This document shows, one piece after another, positions 1 through 8,912 of a stretch of 64,000 bases of DNA. Positions within the stretch are counted from its first letter, which is position 1. Each line of letters starts with the position of its first letter. The DNA comes from an uncultured Bryobacteraceae bacterium. Its GTDB lineage: Bacteria; Acidobacteriota; Terriglobia; Bryobacterales; Bryobacteraceae. The position numbers and the translations under genes are program-made. The stretch lies in the NCBI GenBank assembly GCA_938003835.1, contig CALKXJ010000021.1, forward strand, positions 1 through 64,000, given 5' to 3'. The notes under the pieces are model-generated. The model saw only the letters and a program-made list of their open reading frames with translations, ran no database searches and was not told where the DNA came from.

Positions 1-96
1 CTCGCGACGCCCGGCGCGGGCAACTGGGTGGCGGTATTGGTGCGATAGCGGATTCGCCGGAGCCTCCGGGAACGTTACGGACCGGCTACCATCCGG

Positions 97-171
<75 letters not shown>

Positions 172-191
172 TCGTGGGCGGTTCTGTCCCA

Positions 192-221
192 AGTGTACAG
201 CCGGAGGCGGCCGCCGTGCAA
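192..221 (-). promoter_or_regulatory. sigma70-type promoter of tRNA-Gly
   Basis: On the minus strand a -35 box TTGCAC (216-221) is followed, after an 18-base spacer, by a -10 box TACACT (192-197). The expected start site near 185 leaves about 14 bases of leader before the tRNA 5' end at 171. Both boxes fit the sigma70 consensus well in a very GC-rich background. Confidence 0.65.
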
Positions 222-304
222 GTCGATCTTCGAGGCGCGGCGCGCCGGCGCGGACGCGCAAACCCGATTTGGCCCTGCCCCGTCAGGAATGATCAATTAG
301 AAAC

Positions 305-1564
305 ATGGCGAAGACCTCTCGATGTCTGTTCGTTGTCTCCGCGGCGCTCGTACCCTTCTTGCTGGCCTACGTGAACCGCGTGCCCGCTGGCCACGCGGGC
401 GTCCCGGGCGAAGCCAATCCACCATGCAGCCCTTGCCACACCGTTACCCTCAACCCCGCCGGCGGCGGCGTGAGCGTCGAGCTCTCCGGCGGGCTCACCT
501 ACAGCCCGGGCCAGACACAGCGCGTCACCGTGCGGATTCTCGACCCCGACACCGCGCGCCGCTACGGCTTTCAACTGACAGCGCGCACCGAAGGGCTCGC
601 TCAGGCCGGCACGTTCCGTCCCGGTTCGGACACCACGCTGACGGCACAGGCCCCCTTTGTCTACATTAACCAGACCGCCTCGGCCTCGATTTACAGCTTC
701 GAATGGACGCCGCCCGATTCGAGAGAGCTGGTCCGCCTTTACGTTGCGGGCATGGCCGCGCGCGGCACGCGCGACTCGCGTGTTTACACCACGGTGGTCG
801 AACTCCGGCCGGCCGGTACGCCGCCCGCCCTGCGCGCCGAAAACCCCGTTGTGAACGGCGCCAGTTACGCCGCCGGAATCAGCCCCGGCGCCTGGATCAC
901 GATCTTTGGCGAGAACCTGGCGCCGGCCGGCGTCAGCCGCATCTGGAATCCGGCGACCGAGATCATCGATGGCCGGCTGCCGACTTCGCTCGAGGGCACC
1001 TCGGTCACCGTGAACGGTCGCGCCGCCGCGGTCTACTTCGTCAGCGCCGGCCAGCTCAACGTCCAGGCGCCCGACGATGACGCGACCGGGCCGGTGGAGT
1101 TGAAGGTGACGACGCCTTCCGGCTCTGCGCGCGCGACAGTCGCTCTGCTCCGCCATGCGCCCGGCCTGTTTGCCTTCTCCCCGCAACGCTCCCGCTATGT
1201 CGCCGCCGTCCATGCCGGCGGCACGCTGGCGGCGCCGGGGGATCTGTTTGGCGGCGACGCAAAGGCGCGTCCGGCGAAGCCTGAGGATGTCATACAGATT
1301 TATGGCACCGGATTTGGCCCCACCACTCCCCCGACGCCCGCGGGCATCGTCGTGCGCGAGCCGGCCGTGCTGGCCGATCCAGGCGCACTCAAGATCCGCA
1401 TCGGAGAGCTCGAAGCGCCCCTGGCCTGGGCCGGGCTTGTCGGCGCGGGACTGTATCAGTTCAACGTCGTCGTTCCATCGCTCGCGCCCGGCGATCACCT
1501 CGTGGTGGCAGAAATCGCCGGGCAGCGAAGCCAGCCGGGGCTTTACCTGAACATCGCTCCGTAG
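305..1564 (+). CDS. Secreted protein with CxxCH motif, choice-of-anchor-V-like domain and Solibacter-type C-terminal domain
   Basis: 419 residues. A hydrophobic N-terminal signal or anchor (about residues 8-22) is followed by the motif CSPCH near residue 41, which has the c-type heme CxxCH form. A beta-rich region with a Y-x-P-G-Q-T pattern follows, resembling choice-of-anchor V or Reelin-like domains. From about residue 180 the text VVNGASYAAG...ITIFGENLAPA matches the Solibacter uncharacterised C-terminal domain (TIGR03437), which has an IPT/TIG-like beta fold and often ends large secreted acidobacterial proteins. Function unknown; an outer-envelope or secreted role is inferred. The start ATG has only a weak ribosome site. 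Whether heme is really bound cannot be told from one motif. Confidence 0.75.
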   Translation: MAKTSRCLFVVSAALVPFLLAYVNRVPAGHAGVPGEANPPCSPCHTVTLNPAGGGVSVELSGGLTYSPGQTQRVTVRILDPDTARRYGFQLTARTEGLAQAGTFRPGSDTTLTAQAPFVYINQTASASIYSFEWTPPDSRELVRLYVAGMAARGTRDSRVYTTVVELRPAGTPPALRAENPVVNGASYAAGISPGAWITIFGENLAPAGVSRIWNPATEIIDGRLPTSLEGTSVTVNGRAAAVYFVSAGQLNVQAPDDDATGPVELKVTTPSGSARATVALLRHAPGLFAFSPQRSRYVAAVHAGGTLAAPGDLFGGDAKARPAKPEDVIQIYGTGFGPTTPPTPAGIVVREPAVLADPGALKIRIGELEAPLAWAGLVGAGLYQFNVVVPSLAPGDHLVVAEIAGQRSQPGLYLNIAP

Positions 1565-1627
1565 TCGGCGGCGCCCGGCTCGCGATATTGTGGAGGGGCT
1601 TCGGATCAGGCGGTCAGGAGAAAACTT

Positions 1628-2884
1628 ATGTCGACTACCCAATTGAGCCGGAGATCGTTCCTGGCGGCAGCGGCCGGTGCGGGCGGTTTTACTGCCGCGC
1701 TGCGGCAAGCCGTCGCCAACACCGAGCCGATGAAGATCACGCGGGTGGAGGCGGTGACCTTCCGCGAGGGGATCCGCGTCGGCGGTGGCTCGGGCGGGGC
1801 TGACGGCGCCGAGTTCTGGTGGGTACGGCTCCACACGGACCGCGGGATCACCGGCACGGGCGAAACCTACCCGTTTGTCCCAGGCGAGGTGGGCGCGCTG
1901 CGCGACGCCGCGCGCCTGCTCATCGGCCGCGACCCGCGCGACATCGACGGCCTCTGGCGTGCCCTGTACCACCGCATGGCGATGCGCAACGCCGGCGGCG
2001 CCGAAATGCGCGTGCTGAGCGCCGTCAACATCGCGCAGCTCGACATTCTCGGCCAGGCCTCCGGCCTGCCGCTCTATCGCCTGCTCGGCGGCAAGACGCG
2101 CCCGCGCGTCCGTGTCTATAACACCACCACCGACTACTGGGCCATCAACGAAATGAAGATGGGACCCGACACCGGCCGGATCGTCGACTTCCTGCTGGAG
2201 CGCGGCATCACGGCCATGAAGATCTATCCCTTCTCCGCCCCCGACAATTACCTCTCGAACGAGGCGCTCGAGCGCGGCCTCGCCTGGATTCGCGAGATCC
2301 GGGACCGCGTGGGGCTGAAGATGGACATCTGCGTCGACTGCTGGGGCCGTTTCGACCTGCCGAGCGCCCAGCGCATCGCGCGGGCCCTCGAACCGTACCA
2401 CATCATGTACCTCGAGGATCCGATGCTGATGAACAATGCCCGCGCTTATGCACAACTGGCGGCCGAGACCAGCGTGCCCATCTGCATGAGCGAAACTCTG
2501 GCCACGCGCTACGAATGGCGCGAGCTGTTCGAGCTCAAAGCCTGCGACGTGGTGATGTGGGATCTCACCTGGTGCGGCGGGCCTTCAGAGGCCAAGAAAG
2601 TCTCCGATATGGCGGACACGTATTTCCTGCCGGTGTCACCGCACACCTGCGGCGGGCCGCTGCTGTACTTCTGCTCGATTCACGTTTCGACGGCGGTGCC
2701 GAACTTCCTGATCATGGAGAGCAACTACTGGAAGTACGCGCACCAGTACCCCTACTTCGTCGCCAACGTGCCCGTGCCGGTGAACGGCCATGTCTCGCCG
2801 CTGGAGCTTCCCGGCATCGGCGCCGAGATCCGGCCGGAGCTGTTCCGAAGCGGGGATGCGCTGGTGGAGACGCTGGCCGGCTAG
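1628..2884 (+). CDS. Enolase-superfamily (mandelate racemase/muconate lactonizing) sugar-acid dehydratase, Tat-exported
   Basis: 418 residues, family-typical for D-galactonate/mannonate dehydratase-like enzymes, which remove water from aldonic acids. The N-terminus has a twin-arginine signal (SRRSFLAAAAGAGG). Visible active-site elements in order: the lysine strand AMKIYP, the metal ligands in ICVDCWGRFD (Asp), MYLEDPM (Glu) and CMSETL (Glu), and the general acid/base His in SPHTCGGP. CAGGAG sits eight bases before the ATG. It shares obvious sequence with the gene at 6367-7635; the pair flanks a TonB-dependent receptor, suggesting one sugar-acid uptake and breakdown module. The substrate cannot be assigned from the sequence. 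Confidence 0.85.
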   Translation: MSTTQLSRRSFLAAAAGAGGFTAALRQAVANTEPMKITRVEAVTFREGIRVGGGSGGADGAEFWWVRLHTDRGITGTGETYPFVPGEVGALRDAARLLIGRDPRDIDGLWRALYHRMAMRNAGGAEMRVLSAVNIAQLDILGQASGLPLYRLLGGKTRPRVRVYNTTTDYWAINEMKMGPDTGRIVDFLLERGITAMKIYPFSAPDNYLSNEALERGLAWIREIRDRVGLKMDICVDCWGRFDLPSAQRIARALEPYHIMYLEDPMLMNNARAYAQLAAETSVPICMSETLATRYEWRELFELKACDVVMWDLTWCGGPSEAKKVSDMADTYFLPVSPHTCGGPLLYFCSIHVSTAVPNFLIMESNYWKYAHQYPYFVANVPVPVNGHVSPLELPGIGAEIRPELFRSGDALVETLAG

Positions 2885-2933
2885 TCTCGCGGTGGTTCGA
2901 GAGGCCGCGAGCCGTCACGGGCAATTCATCGTC

Positions 2934-2948
2934 TCGAAACGCTTTCGA
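2934..2948. promoter_or_regulatory. LacI-family-type operator palindrome
   Basis: TCGAAA-CGC-TTTCGA is a perfect inverted repeat of six-base arms around three bases. It has the A/T-flanked CG-centred look of LacI/GalR operators. It lies 46 bases before the receptor start at 2995 and directly upstream of a -10-like TACACT (2962-2967), so a bound protein would cover the -35 region. No LacI-type regulator gene is present in the window. Confidence 0.5.
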
Positions 2949-2994
2949 AATATTGCTTCGCTACACTCCTCCACTTTCAGGGAGATCATCGCGC

Positions 2995-5900
2995 ATGATG
3001 GGAATGCCCAGACTCCGGCGGACTGTGCGGCGGCTACGGCTCATGCTGGTTTTCGCCGCCTCCACCGTGTTTGCCCAGACGGACGCCGGCTTCCTGGCCG
3101 GCTTCGTCTACGATCCGTCGGAAGCCCGCGTCGGCGGCGCCGAAGTCCGCCTCATCCATCAGGCCACCGGCCGGCAACGAACCACCACGACCGACGCGAC
3201 GGGCCGCTTCAGCTTTTCCTATCTGGCGCCGGGCGCCTATACGCTCGAGGTGAGCGCGCCCGGCCATAAGCTCTATCGCGATGAGACCGTGCGGCTGTCG
3301 GTGGCGCAGGCGGCTCAGGTGGAAGTGCGGCTGGAGATCGGCAGTGTGAGCGAAAGTGTCGAGGTCACCGGCAGCCTCATGCCGCTGGTGGCCGAATCGA
3401 TCTCGCAGGGCACCGTCGTCACCGAGGAAAAGATTCTCGCGCTGCCGCTCAACAGCCGGCAGTTCATTCAACTGGCGCTGCTGGTGCCCGGCGTGAATCC
3501 GGGCGGGCGCACCGTTCAGCAGAACTCCGTGCGGCTGAATCAGGTGGGCGGCTTCAGCGCCAGCGGCGGCCGGACCAACAACAACGCCTTCCTGCTCGAC
3601 GGCGCGGCCAACACCGACCCGGACTACAACGCGCTGAACTATTCGCCGATTGTCGACGCCATCGCCGAGTTCCAGGTTCAGACGGCGCTGGTGAGCGCCG
3701 AGTTCGGCCGCGCCTCAGGCGCGCAGGTGAACGTCGTCACCAAATCAGGCTCGAACGCATGGCGCGGTTCGGCCTGGGAATTTCTCCGCAACCGGGTCCT
3801 CGACGCGCGGCCGTTCAATCTGAACGTACCCAAGCTTCCCCAGTACCAGCAGAATCAGTTCGGCGCCACGCTCGGCGGCCCAATTGTGCGCGACCGGGTG
3901 TTCGTCTTCGGCGCCTACGAGGGCTTGCGCATCCGCCAGGCGGCCGCCGGCTTGCGCACCGTGACCGTGCCGACGGTGCAGCAACGGACCGGCGATTTTT
4001 CGAGCACCGCAGGAGGCATCTATGACCCGGACACTGTGGCGGGCGGCGTGCGCCAGCCGTTCCCGGGCTTCCGCATTCCCGCCTCGAGGATTCACCCTTG
4101 GACGAGCGCGGCCATGAACGCCATGCCGCTGCCGAACGTCGGCTCCTTGCAGTTCGTGAATGCCTCGGGCGTGCTGAAACAGGACGCCGACAACTATTCG
4201 GCGCGGGGCGACTGGAACGCCGGCGAATGGCTGGCGATCTTCGGCCGATATTCGATCTGGAATGAAAACAACGTCATTCCCGATGTCGTGCCGGAGCGGG
4301 ACCGCATCGGAGCGTCGCGCCCGCAGAACGCCGTGCTCGCCGCCACCCTGGTGTTCAGTCCGCGGGTGGTGAACGAGCTTCGCGGCGGGTTCAACCGGTT
4401 GTACTTCACCGACGGCTTGCCGGAGCCGCTCTTTGATGTGGGCGGCGCCCGGCGTGCGCTGCCGCGCTTTGTCGTCGCCGGCTACCCGGTGATGGGCGGC
4501 GCCGGCGGCTTCACCGGAACGACCGGGGGCGGCACGGTGCTGGTGCGAAACAACACCTACCAGATCTATGACAACCTCTCGGTGCTTTGGGGCCGGCACC
4601 AGTTACGCTTCGGCGGCGAGTACCTGCGCCTCGGCTACAACCGGTTCGAATCGGCCAACGTGCTGGGGCAATACCAGTTCACCGCCGGCTACACCTCGCG
4701 AACGCTGGCCAACGACGGCACGGGCCACATTCTGGCTTCCATGCTGCTCGGGCTGCCCCAGCAAGGCTCCCGCTCGGTGGGCCCGAGCCGGATCGACGGC
4801 CGGCAATGGGCGCTGAGCCTGTATTTGCAAGACGACTATAAGATCCGGCCGTCGCTGACGCTGAACCTCGGTCTGCGCTACGAGCTGGCCCCGCCACTGT
4901 ATGATCACCGCCAGCAGATGGGCAGCATCGACTACCGCAACGTGCCCTCGCCGTGGGACATCTTCGCCGAAGGGCGGCTGGCCTTCTACGAACCGCTGTT
5001 CTTCGTTTGCGGGCAGTCCGGCTATCCCCGCGGCTGCGCCTACACGGACAAGAACAACTGGGCGCCTCGCGCCGGCCTGGCCTGGACGATGCTGCCCAAG
5101 ACGGTATTGCGGGTCGGCGCGGGGCTGTTCTACGCCGCCAACGACGCCAATCCGCTGTTCCGCCTGGCTGCCGTCCTGCCCGGCAACATCGCCCAGACGC
5201 TCTCTTCCGGAGCGTTTGTTCCGCAGTTTCGCGGCTTCGACATCTTCGGCCCGCCTGAGGTCGGCCCCTCGCAGATCCAGCAGGCGGGAATCGACATCTA
5301 CCAGCGCACCAGTTATTCGCCGCAGTGGAGCCTCACCCTCCAGCGCGAACTTCGGCGCGACCTGGTCGTCGAGGCGGGCTATCTGGCCACGCTGGGCATC
5401 AAACTTGAGCAGAACGTCCAGCCGAACAACGCCCGGCCGGGCCCCGGGGCGGTGGACCCTCGCCGGCCTTACCGGGCGCTGCGCTTCGCCGACGGCACGC
5501 GCTTCCCCTCCTACGTTGTCGCGCGCGGCCCGTCGGTGCCTGTGGGCTTCATCAATTACCTGCCACATTCGGCTCAGTCGAACTATCATGCCCTGCTCGT
5601 CCGCATCGAGAAGCGCTACACGTCAGGGCTGTCCTGGCTGACCTCCTACAGTTGGAGCAAGGCGATCACCAACGCGCCCCAGTTCCGCAACGCGGGCGGC
5701 GCGAGCGGGGCGGAAAACTCGCCCCCGCAGGATTCGCATAATCTGCGGCTGGAACGCGGGCTGGCCTCCTTCGACGTCCGTCACCGGCTGGTCAACTCGC
5801 TCGTCTGGGATCTGCCGGTCGGAAGCGGACGCCGCTGGAGCCTGAGCGGGCCGGCCGACTGGCTGGCCGGCGGCTGGCAGATCTCGGCCATCCAGACGGC

Positions 5901-6327
5901 GCAGACCGGCTTCCCCTTCACGGTCAACCTCGCCGGAGATACGGCGGGTATCGGCGGCGGCACGGGCGCGATCCTGATCCGGCCGAACGCGGTGGCGGGC
6001 GCCCACTGGCGTCTGCCCGACCGCGAGCGCACCACCGCGCGCTGGTTCAACACGGCGGCGTTCGTCGCCCCGCCCGCCTTCGGCTTCGGCGACGTCGGGC
6101 GCAACACCGTCATCGGACCGGGCATGGTCAACTTCGATCTGATGGCCGCCAAGGGCTTCCGGCTGCGCGAGCGCGCCCAGCTTCAGTTTCGGGGCGAGTT
6201 TTTCAATGCCTTCAACAGGCCGAACTATGACATCGTCGGGCGGATTCTCAACAACCCGCAGTTCGGCCAAGTGCTCAGCCAGCGCTCACCGCGGCAGATC
6301 CAGTTCGGCCTTCGGTTGAGCTTCTGA
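2995..6327 (+). CDS. TonB-dependent receptor, Oar-like, with carboxypeptidase-regulatory N-terminal domain
   Basis: 1110 residues. The frame is open upstream, but the start is placed at ATG 2995 because a signal peptide follows directly (basic start, hydrophobic LMLVFAAST, cleavage near FAQ) and GGAG lies 11 bases before. Residues about 30-110 form a carboxypeptidase regulatory-like (Ig-like) domain. The plug includes NNNAFLLDGAANTDPD near residue 197, and the rest is a long beta barrel ending in Phe (LRLSF), the usual outer-membrane insertion signal. The role is active uptake of a large or scarce substrate across the outer membrane, energised by TonB. The flanking enolase-type enzymes suggest a sugar-acid-containing glycan, but this is inference. 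Confidence 0.88.
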   Translation: MMGMPRLRRTVRRLRLMLVFAASTVFAQTDAGFLAGFVYDPSEARVGGAEVRLIHQATGRQRTTTTDATGRFSFSYLAPGAYTLEVSAPGHKLYRDETVRLSVAQAAQVEVRLEIGSVSESVEVTGSLMPLVAESISQGTVVTEEKILALPLNSRQFIQLALLVPGVNPGGRTVQQNSVRLNQVGGFSASGGRTNNNAFLLDGAANTDPDYNALNYSPIVDAIAEFQVQTALVSAEFGRASGAQVNVVTKSGSNAWRGSAWEFLRNRVLDARPFNLNVPKLPQYQQNQFGATLGGPIVRDRVFVFGAYEGLRIRQAAAGLRTVTVPTVQQRTGDFSSTAGGIYDPDTVAGGVRQPFPGFRIPASRIHPWTSAAMNAMPLPNVGSLQFVNASGVLKQDADNYSARGDWNAGEWLAIFGRYSIWNENNVIPDVVPERDRIGASRPQNAVLAATLVFSPRVVNELRGGFNRLYFTDGLPEPLFDVGGARRALPRFVVAGYPVMGGAGGFTGTTGGGTVLVRNNTYQIYDNLSVLWGRHQLRFGGEYLRLGYNRFESANVLGQYQFTAGYTSRTLANDGTGHILASMLLGLPQQGSRSVGPSRIDGRQWALSLYLQDDYKIRPSLTLNLGLRYELAPPLYDHRQQMGSIDYRNVPSPWDIFAEGRLAFYEPLFFVCGQSGYPRGCAYTDKNNWAPRAGLAWTMLPKTVLRVGAGLFYAANDANPLFRLAAVLPGNIAQTLSSGAFVPQFRGFDIFGPPEVGPSQIQQAGIDIYQRTSYSPQWSLTLQRELRRDLVVEAGYLATLGIKLEQNVQPNNARPGPGAVDPRRPYRALRFADGTRFPSYVVARGPSVPVGFINYLPHSAQSNYHALLVRIEKRYTSGLSWLTSYSWSKAITNAPQFRNAGGASGAENSPPQDSHNLRLERGLASFDVRHRLVNSLVWDLPVGSGRRWSLSGPADWLAGGWQISAIQTAQTGFPFTVNLAGDTAGIGGGTGAILIRPNAVAGAHWRLPDRERTTARWFNTAAFVAPPAFGFGDVGRNTVIGPGMVNFDLMAAKGFRLRERAQLQFRGEFFNAFNRPNYDIVGRILNNPQFGQVLSQRSPRQIQFGLRLSF

Positions 6328-6366
6328 GCACGCACCTGCCGCCCGGTTGTGGTTGAATGGACAACC

Positions 6367-7635
6367 ATGACGGGCTGCGGTTGGAGGCGACGCGACTGGT
6401 TGGCTGCCGCCGGGGCGGCCCTGTTCCGGCCCAGCCCGGAGGCCGCACGCGCGGCGCGGGCCGCCGGTCCGCTGAAGATCACGCGGATCGAGGCGGTGCG
6501 GTTCGATCCGGAGCTGCGCATCCAGGGGATCGCGCCTAACTGGATGTGGGTGCGCCTGCACACCGACGCCGGGCTGATGGGCACCGGCGAGACCTATCCC
6601 GGCTACGACGCCCACGCCGGTGCGCTCAAGGAGCTGGCGCGTTTCATTCTGGGCCGCGACGCCACCGAGATCGAGCGCCTCTGGCAGGATCTTTACTACC
6701 AGATCTCCTACCGGCCCCTGGGCGGCGCCGAGTTCCGCATCCTGAGCGCGGTGAACATCGCCCAGTGGGATCTCGTCGGCCAGGCGGCAGGCCTGCCGGT
6801 GTACAAGCTGCTCGGCGGGCGGGCGCAGGCGCGGCTGCGCGTCTACAACACGATGAACGGCTGGACGCTATACGGGCTGCGCGACCACGATCCCGAGAAG
6901 GTCACCGAGTTTCTGCTCGCGCGCGGTATCACGGCCGTGAAGATCTATCCCTACGACCGCGGCCCGGTGAATCCTTACGCGCGCCACGGCGGAACCTTCA
7001 TCACGCAGGCCGAGCTCAGACAGTGCCTGGATCCGGTCCAGCGGATTCGCCGGGCGGCCGGCGACGAGATGGAAATTGCGCTCGATCTGAGCAGCAAGTG
7101 GAACCTGCCTTGCGCGCTCCAGATCGCGCGATCGCTCGAGCCGTACGGGATCCTTTATCTCGAAGATCCGATGCTTCCGGACAATCTCGAAGCCTACGCC
7201 ACGCTGGCGCGCGAAACCTCGATTCCTGTGTGCATCAGCGAGCGGCTGGGGACGCGTTTCCGCTTCCGCGAGATGTTCGAGGCCCGCGCGGTGGACGTGG
7301 TGATGTGGGACGCGACCTGGTGCGGGGGCATCTCCGAGGCCAAGAAGATTTCCGACATGGCCGACACTTACAAGATTCCGACCTCGCCGCACACGGGTGG
7401 CGGCCCGATCCTGTGGTACGCCTCGATCCACACGGCCACGGCGCTCACGAACTTCTACATCATGGAGAGCGTCTTTCATTTGTACAACGACGTCTACCCG
7501 CGCTTTCTGCGCAACGTGCCCGCGCCGGTGAAGGGTTTCGTGACGCCGCCCGAGGCGCCGGGTCTGGGTCTCGAGATCGAGACCAAGGCCTTCGAACGGG
7601 GCGAGGCCACCGTCGAGTTGATCGGCGCTGTTTGA
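6367..7635 (+). CDS. Enolase-superfamily sugar-acid dehydratase, second paralogue, Tat-like signal
   Basis: 422 residues from ATG 6367; an in-frame GTG at 6349 is possible but has no ribosome site. The N-terminus RRRDWLAAAGAAL is twin-arginine-like. Motifs match the 1628-2884 paralogue: AVKIYPY, an Asp ligand in IALDLSSKWNL, Glu ligands in LYLEDPM and CISERL, and His in SPHTGGGP. The second metal-ligand neighbourhood differs (LSSKWNL against CWGRFDL), suggesting a related but distinct substrate or product stereochemistry. It begins 39 bases after the receptor stop and is probably co-transcribed with it. Confidence 0.83.
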   Translation: MTGCGWRRRDWLAAAGAALFRPSPEAARAARAAGPLKITRIEAVRFDPELRIQGIAPNWMWVRLHTDAGLMGTGETYPGYDAHAGALKELARFILGRDATEIERLWQDLYYQISYRPLGGAEFRILSAVNIAQWDLVGQAAGLPVYKLLGGRAQARLRVYNTMNGWTLYGLRDHDPEKVTEFLLARGITAVKIYPYDRGPVNPYARHGGTFITQAELRQCLDPVQRIRRAAGDEMEIALDLSSKWNLPCALQIARSLEPYGILYLEDPMLPDNLEAYATLARETSIPVCISERLGTRFRFREMFEARAVDVVMWDATWCGGISEAKKISDMADTYKIPTSPHTGGGPILWYASIHTATALTNFYIMESVFHLYNDVYPRFLRNVPAPVKGFVTPPEAPGLGLEIETKAFERGEATVELIGAV

Positions 7636-7759
7636 GATTCGCCTAGGTCAAATCTTCTGCCTCAGTTCATGATTTCGCTCAATTCCCCTCCGCTTCGCCG
7701 GAACGCACAATTGAATGCGTAGGGCAGGCCAGACAGGCAGCCCGATTATCCTTCTGTAG

Positions 7760-7780
7760 GGGTGGATCTCCCTTCCACCC
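7760..7780 (+). other. Hairpin-forming inverted repeat before the pilin genes
   Basis: GGGTGGA and TCCACCC form perfect seven-base arms around a seven-base loop, ending 15 bases before the TadE start at 7796. No T-run follows, so it is not a typical intrinsic terminator. It may be a leader structure, an operator or a small intergenic repeat unit. Confidence 0.45.
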
Positions 7781-7795
7781 AGGCGAGGCAACGCC

Positions 7796-8275
7796 ATGAC
7801 GGTGGGCCAAGGTCGCAGGTGGCGGCAGGCGGGCAACACGCTGGTCGAGACGGCTCTGATCCTGCTTCCGCTGCTTGCGCTGGTCTTCGCGATTATCGAC
7901 TTCTCCGTGGCGGTCTTTGTGCGGAGCACGCTTCAACACGCCACCCGAGAAGGCGTCCGCTACGCCGTGACCTACCAGACCATCGGCGGTCTGGGACACG
8001 ACGCCTCCATCAAGGCCGTGGTGCAGAACGCAGCGATGGGTTTCCTGAACGGCCCACACGGCGCCAACAAGATCCATATCCGCTACTTCGACCCGGTGAC
8101 TTTCCAGGAGGTGCCGGACAACGCGCCCGGCAATCTGGTGGAGGTTTCGGTGGAGGACTTTCGCTGGAGCTGGATGGTGCCTGTGTGGCGCAATGCCTCG
8201 CCCGTCACCATCGCCGCCCGATCGTCGGACCGGATGGAAGGGCTTCCCGGGGGCCAGTTGCCGCCACCACGTTAG
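7796..8275 (+). CDS. TadE-like minor pilin (first copy)
   Basis: 159 residues. A short basic head is followed by GNTLVETALILLPLLALVFAIIDFSVAVF, the hydrophobic TadE-type segment with the conserved Glu six residues into it, and then a globular periplasmic part. TadE proteins are pseudopilin-like components of tight-adherence (Flp) pili, processed by a prepilin peptidase. It is followed 19 bases later by a second TadE-like gene and then a TadG-like gene. The ATPase, secretin and prepilin peptidase of a Tad machine are not in the window. Confidence 0.8.
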   Translation: MTVGQGRRWRQAGNTLVETALILLPLLALVFAIIDFSVAVFVRSTLQHATREGVRYAVTYQTIGGLGHDASIKAVVQNAAMGFLNGPHGANKIHIRYFDPVTFQEVPDNAPGNLVEVSVEDFRWSWMVPVWRNASPVTIAARSSDRMEGLPGGQLPPPR

Positions 8276-8294
8276 CGCGATGCCGGGAGCAGCC

Positions 8295-8912
8295 ATGAGG
8301 CGTCAGAGAAGGCGAGGCAATCAACAGGGCAACGCGCTGGTGGAGTTCGCCCTGGTCATCGGAGTTTATCTCACGTTGCTTCTCGGCGCCGTCAGCCTAG
8401 GCATGGGCCTGAGCCGCAGCATTCAGGTGACGCAGATCAGCCGGGACGCGGGCCACATGTATGCCCGTTTCGTCGACTTTTCCCTTCCCGGCAACCAGAA
8501 CCTCATCGTCCGCCTGGCCGAAGGCTTGGGAATGACCCGCACGGGAGGAAACGGCAAGGTCATTCTCACCAAAGTGATGTTCGTCGGCGAGGCGGAATGC
8601 GCGGCCGGAGGAATCAGCCTGGCGCAGTGCACCAACTACAACCAGCCCGTCATCATCCAGCGTCTAATAGTCGGGAATCATTCCCTCCGCCCGAGCGCAT
8701 TCGGCGAGCCCAATCCGGCGCTGATCGACGGCCAGGGCAACGTGAGTAACTACCTGACGGATCTCAGTGCACGAGCCATAAACTTTCAGCCCCTGCTGGC
8801 GCTGCAACCTGGAGAATTTGCCTATGTGGCAGAGGCATTCTTCCGTTTTTCGGGAAGCGACTTTCCGGGGGTCTTCGACGCCACCGAAATCTATGCCAGA
8901 AGCATCTTCTAG
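8295..8912 (+). CDS. TadE-like minor pilin (second copy)
   Basis: 205 residues. The start is set at ATG 8295 because GGGAG precedes it closely; an ATG at 8280 is in frame but poorer. The N-terminus has a basic stretch (RRQRRRGNQQ) and then GNALVEFALVIGVYLTLLLGAVSLGMG, the TadE-type transmembrane segment. The remainder is an uncharacterised extracytoplasmic domain. It overlaps the following TadG-like gene by 20 bases, which indicates translational coupling. Confidence 0.75.
   Translation: MRRQRRRGNQQGNALVEFALVIGVYLTLLLGAVSLGMGLSRSIQVTQISRDAGHMYARFVDFSLPGNQNLIVRLAEGLGMTRTGGNGKVILTKVMFVGEAECAAGGISLAQCTNYNQPVIIQRLIVGNHSLRPSAFGEPNPALIDGQGNVSNYLTDLSARAINFQPLLALQPGEFAYVAEAFFRFSGSDFPGVFDATEIYARSIF

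Noticed and set aside
1-96. A second tRNA or elongation-factor gene beside tRNA-Gly
   Set aside because: No cloverleaf or reading frame could be found in these 96 bases on either strand.
293-2455. A 720-codon open frame on the minus strand
   Set aside because: It is antisense to two well-supported genes, has no recognisable domain, and is the kind of long shadow frame that high-GC codon use produces.
2515-2994. N-terminal extension of the TonB receptor
   Set aside because: It overlaps the enolase-superfamily gene in another frame and precedes a clear signal peptide at 2995.
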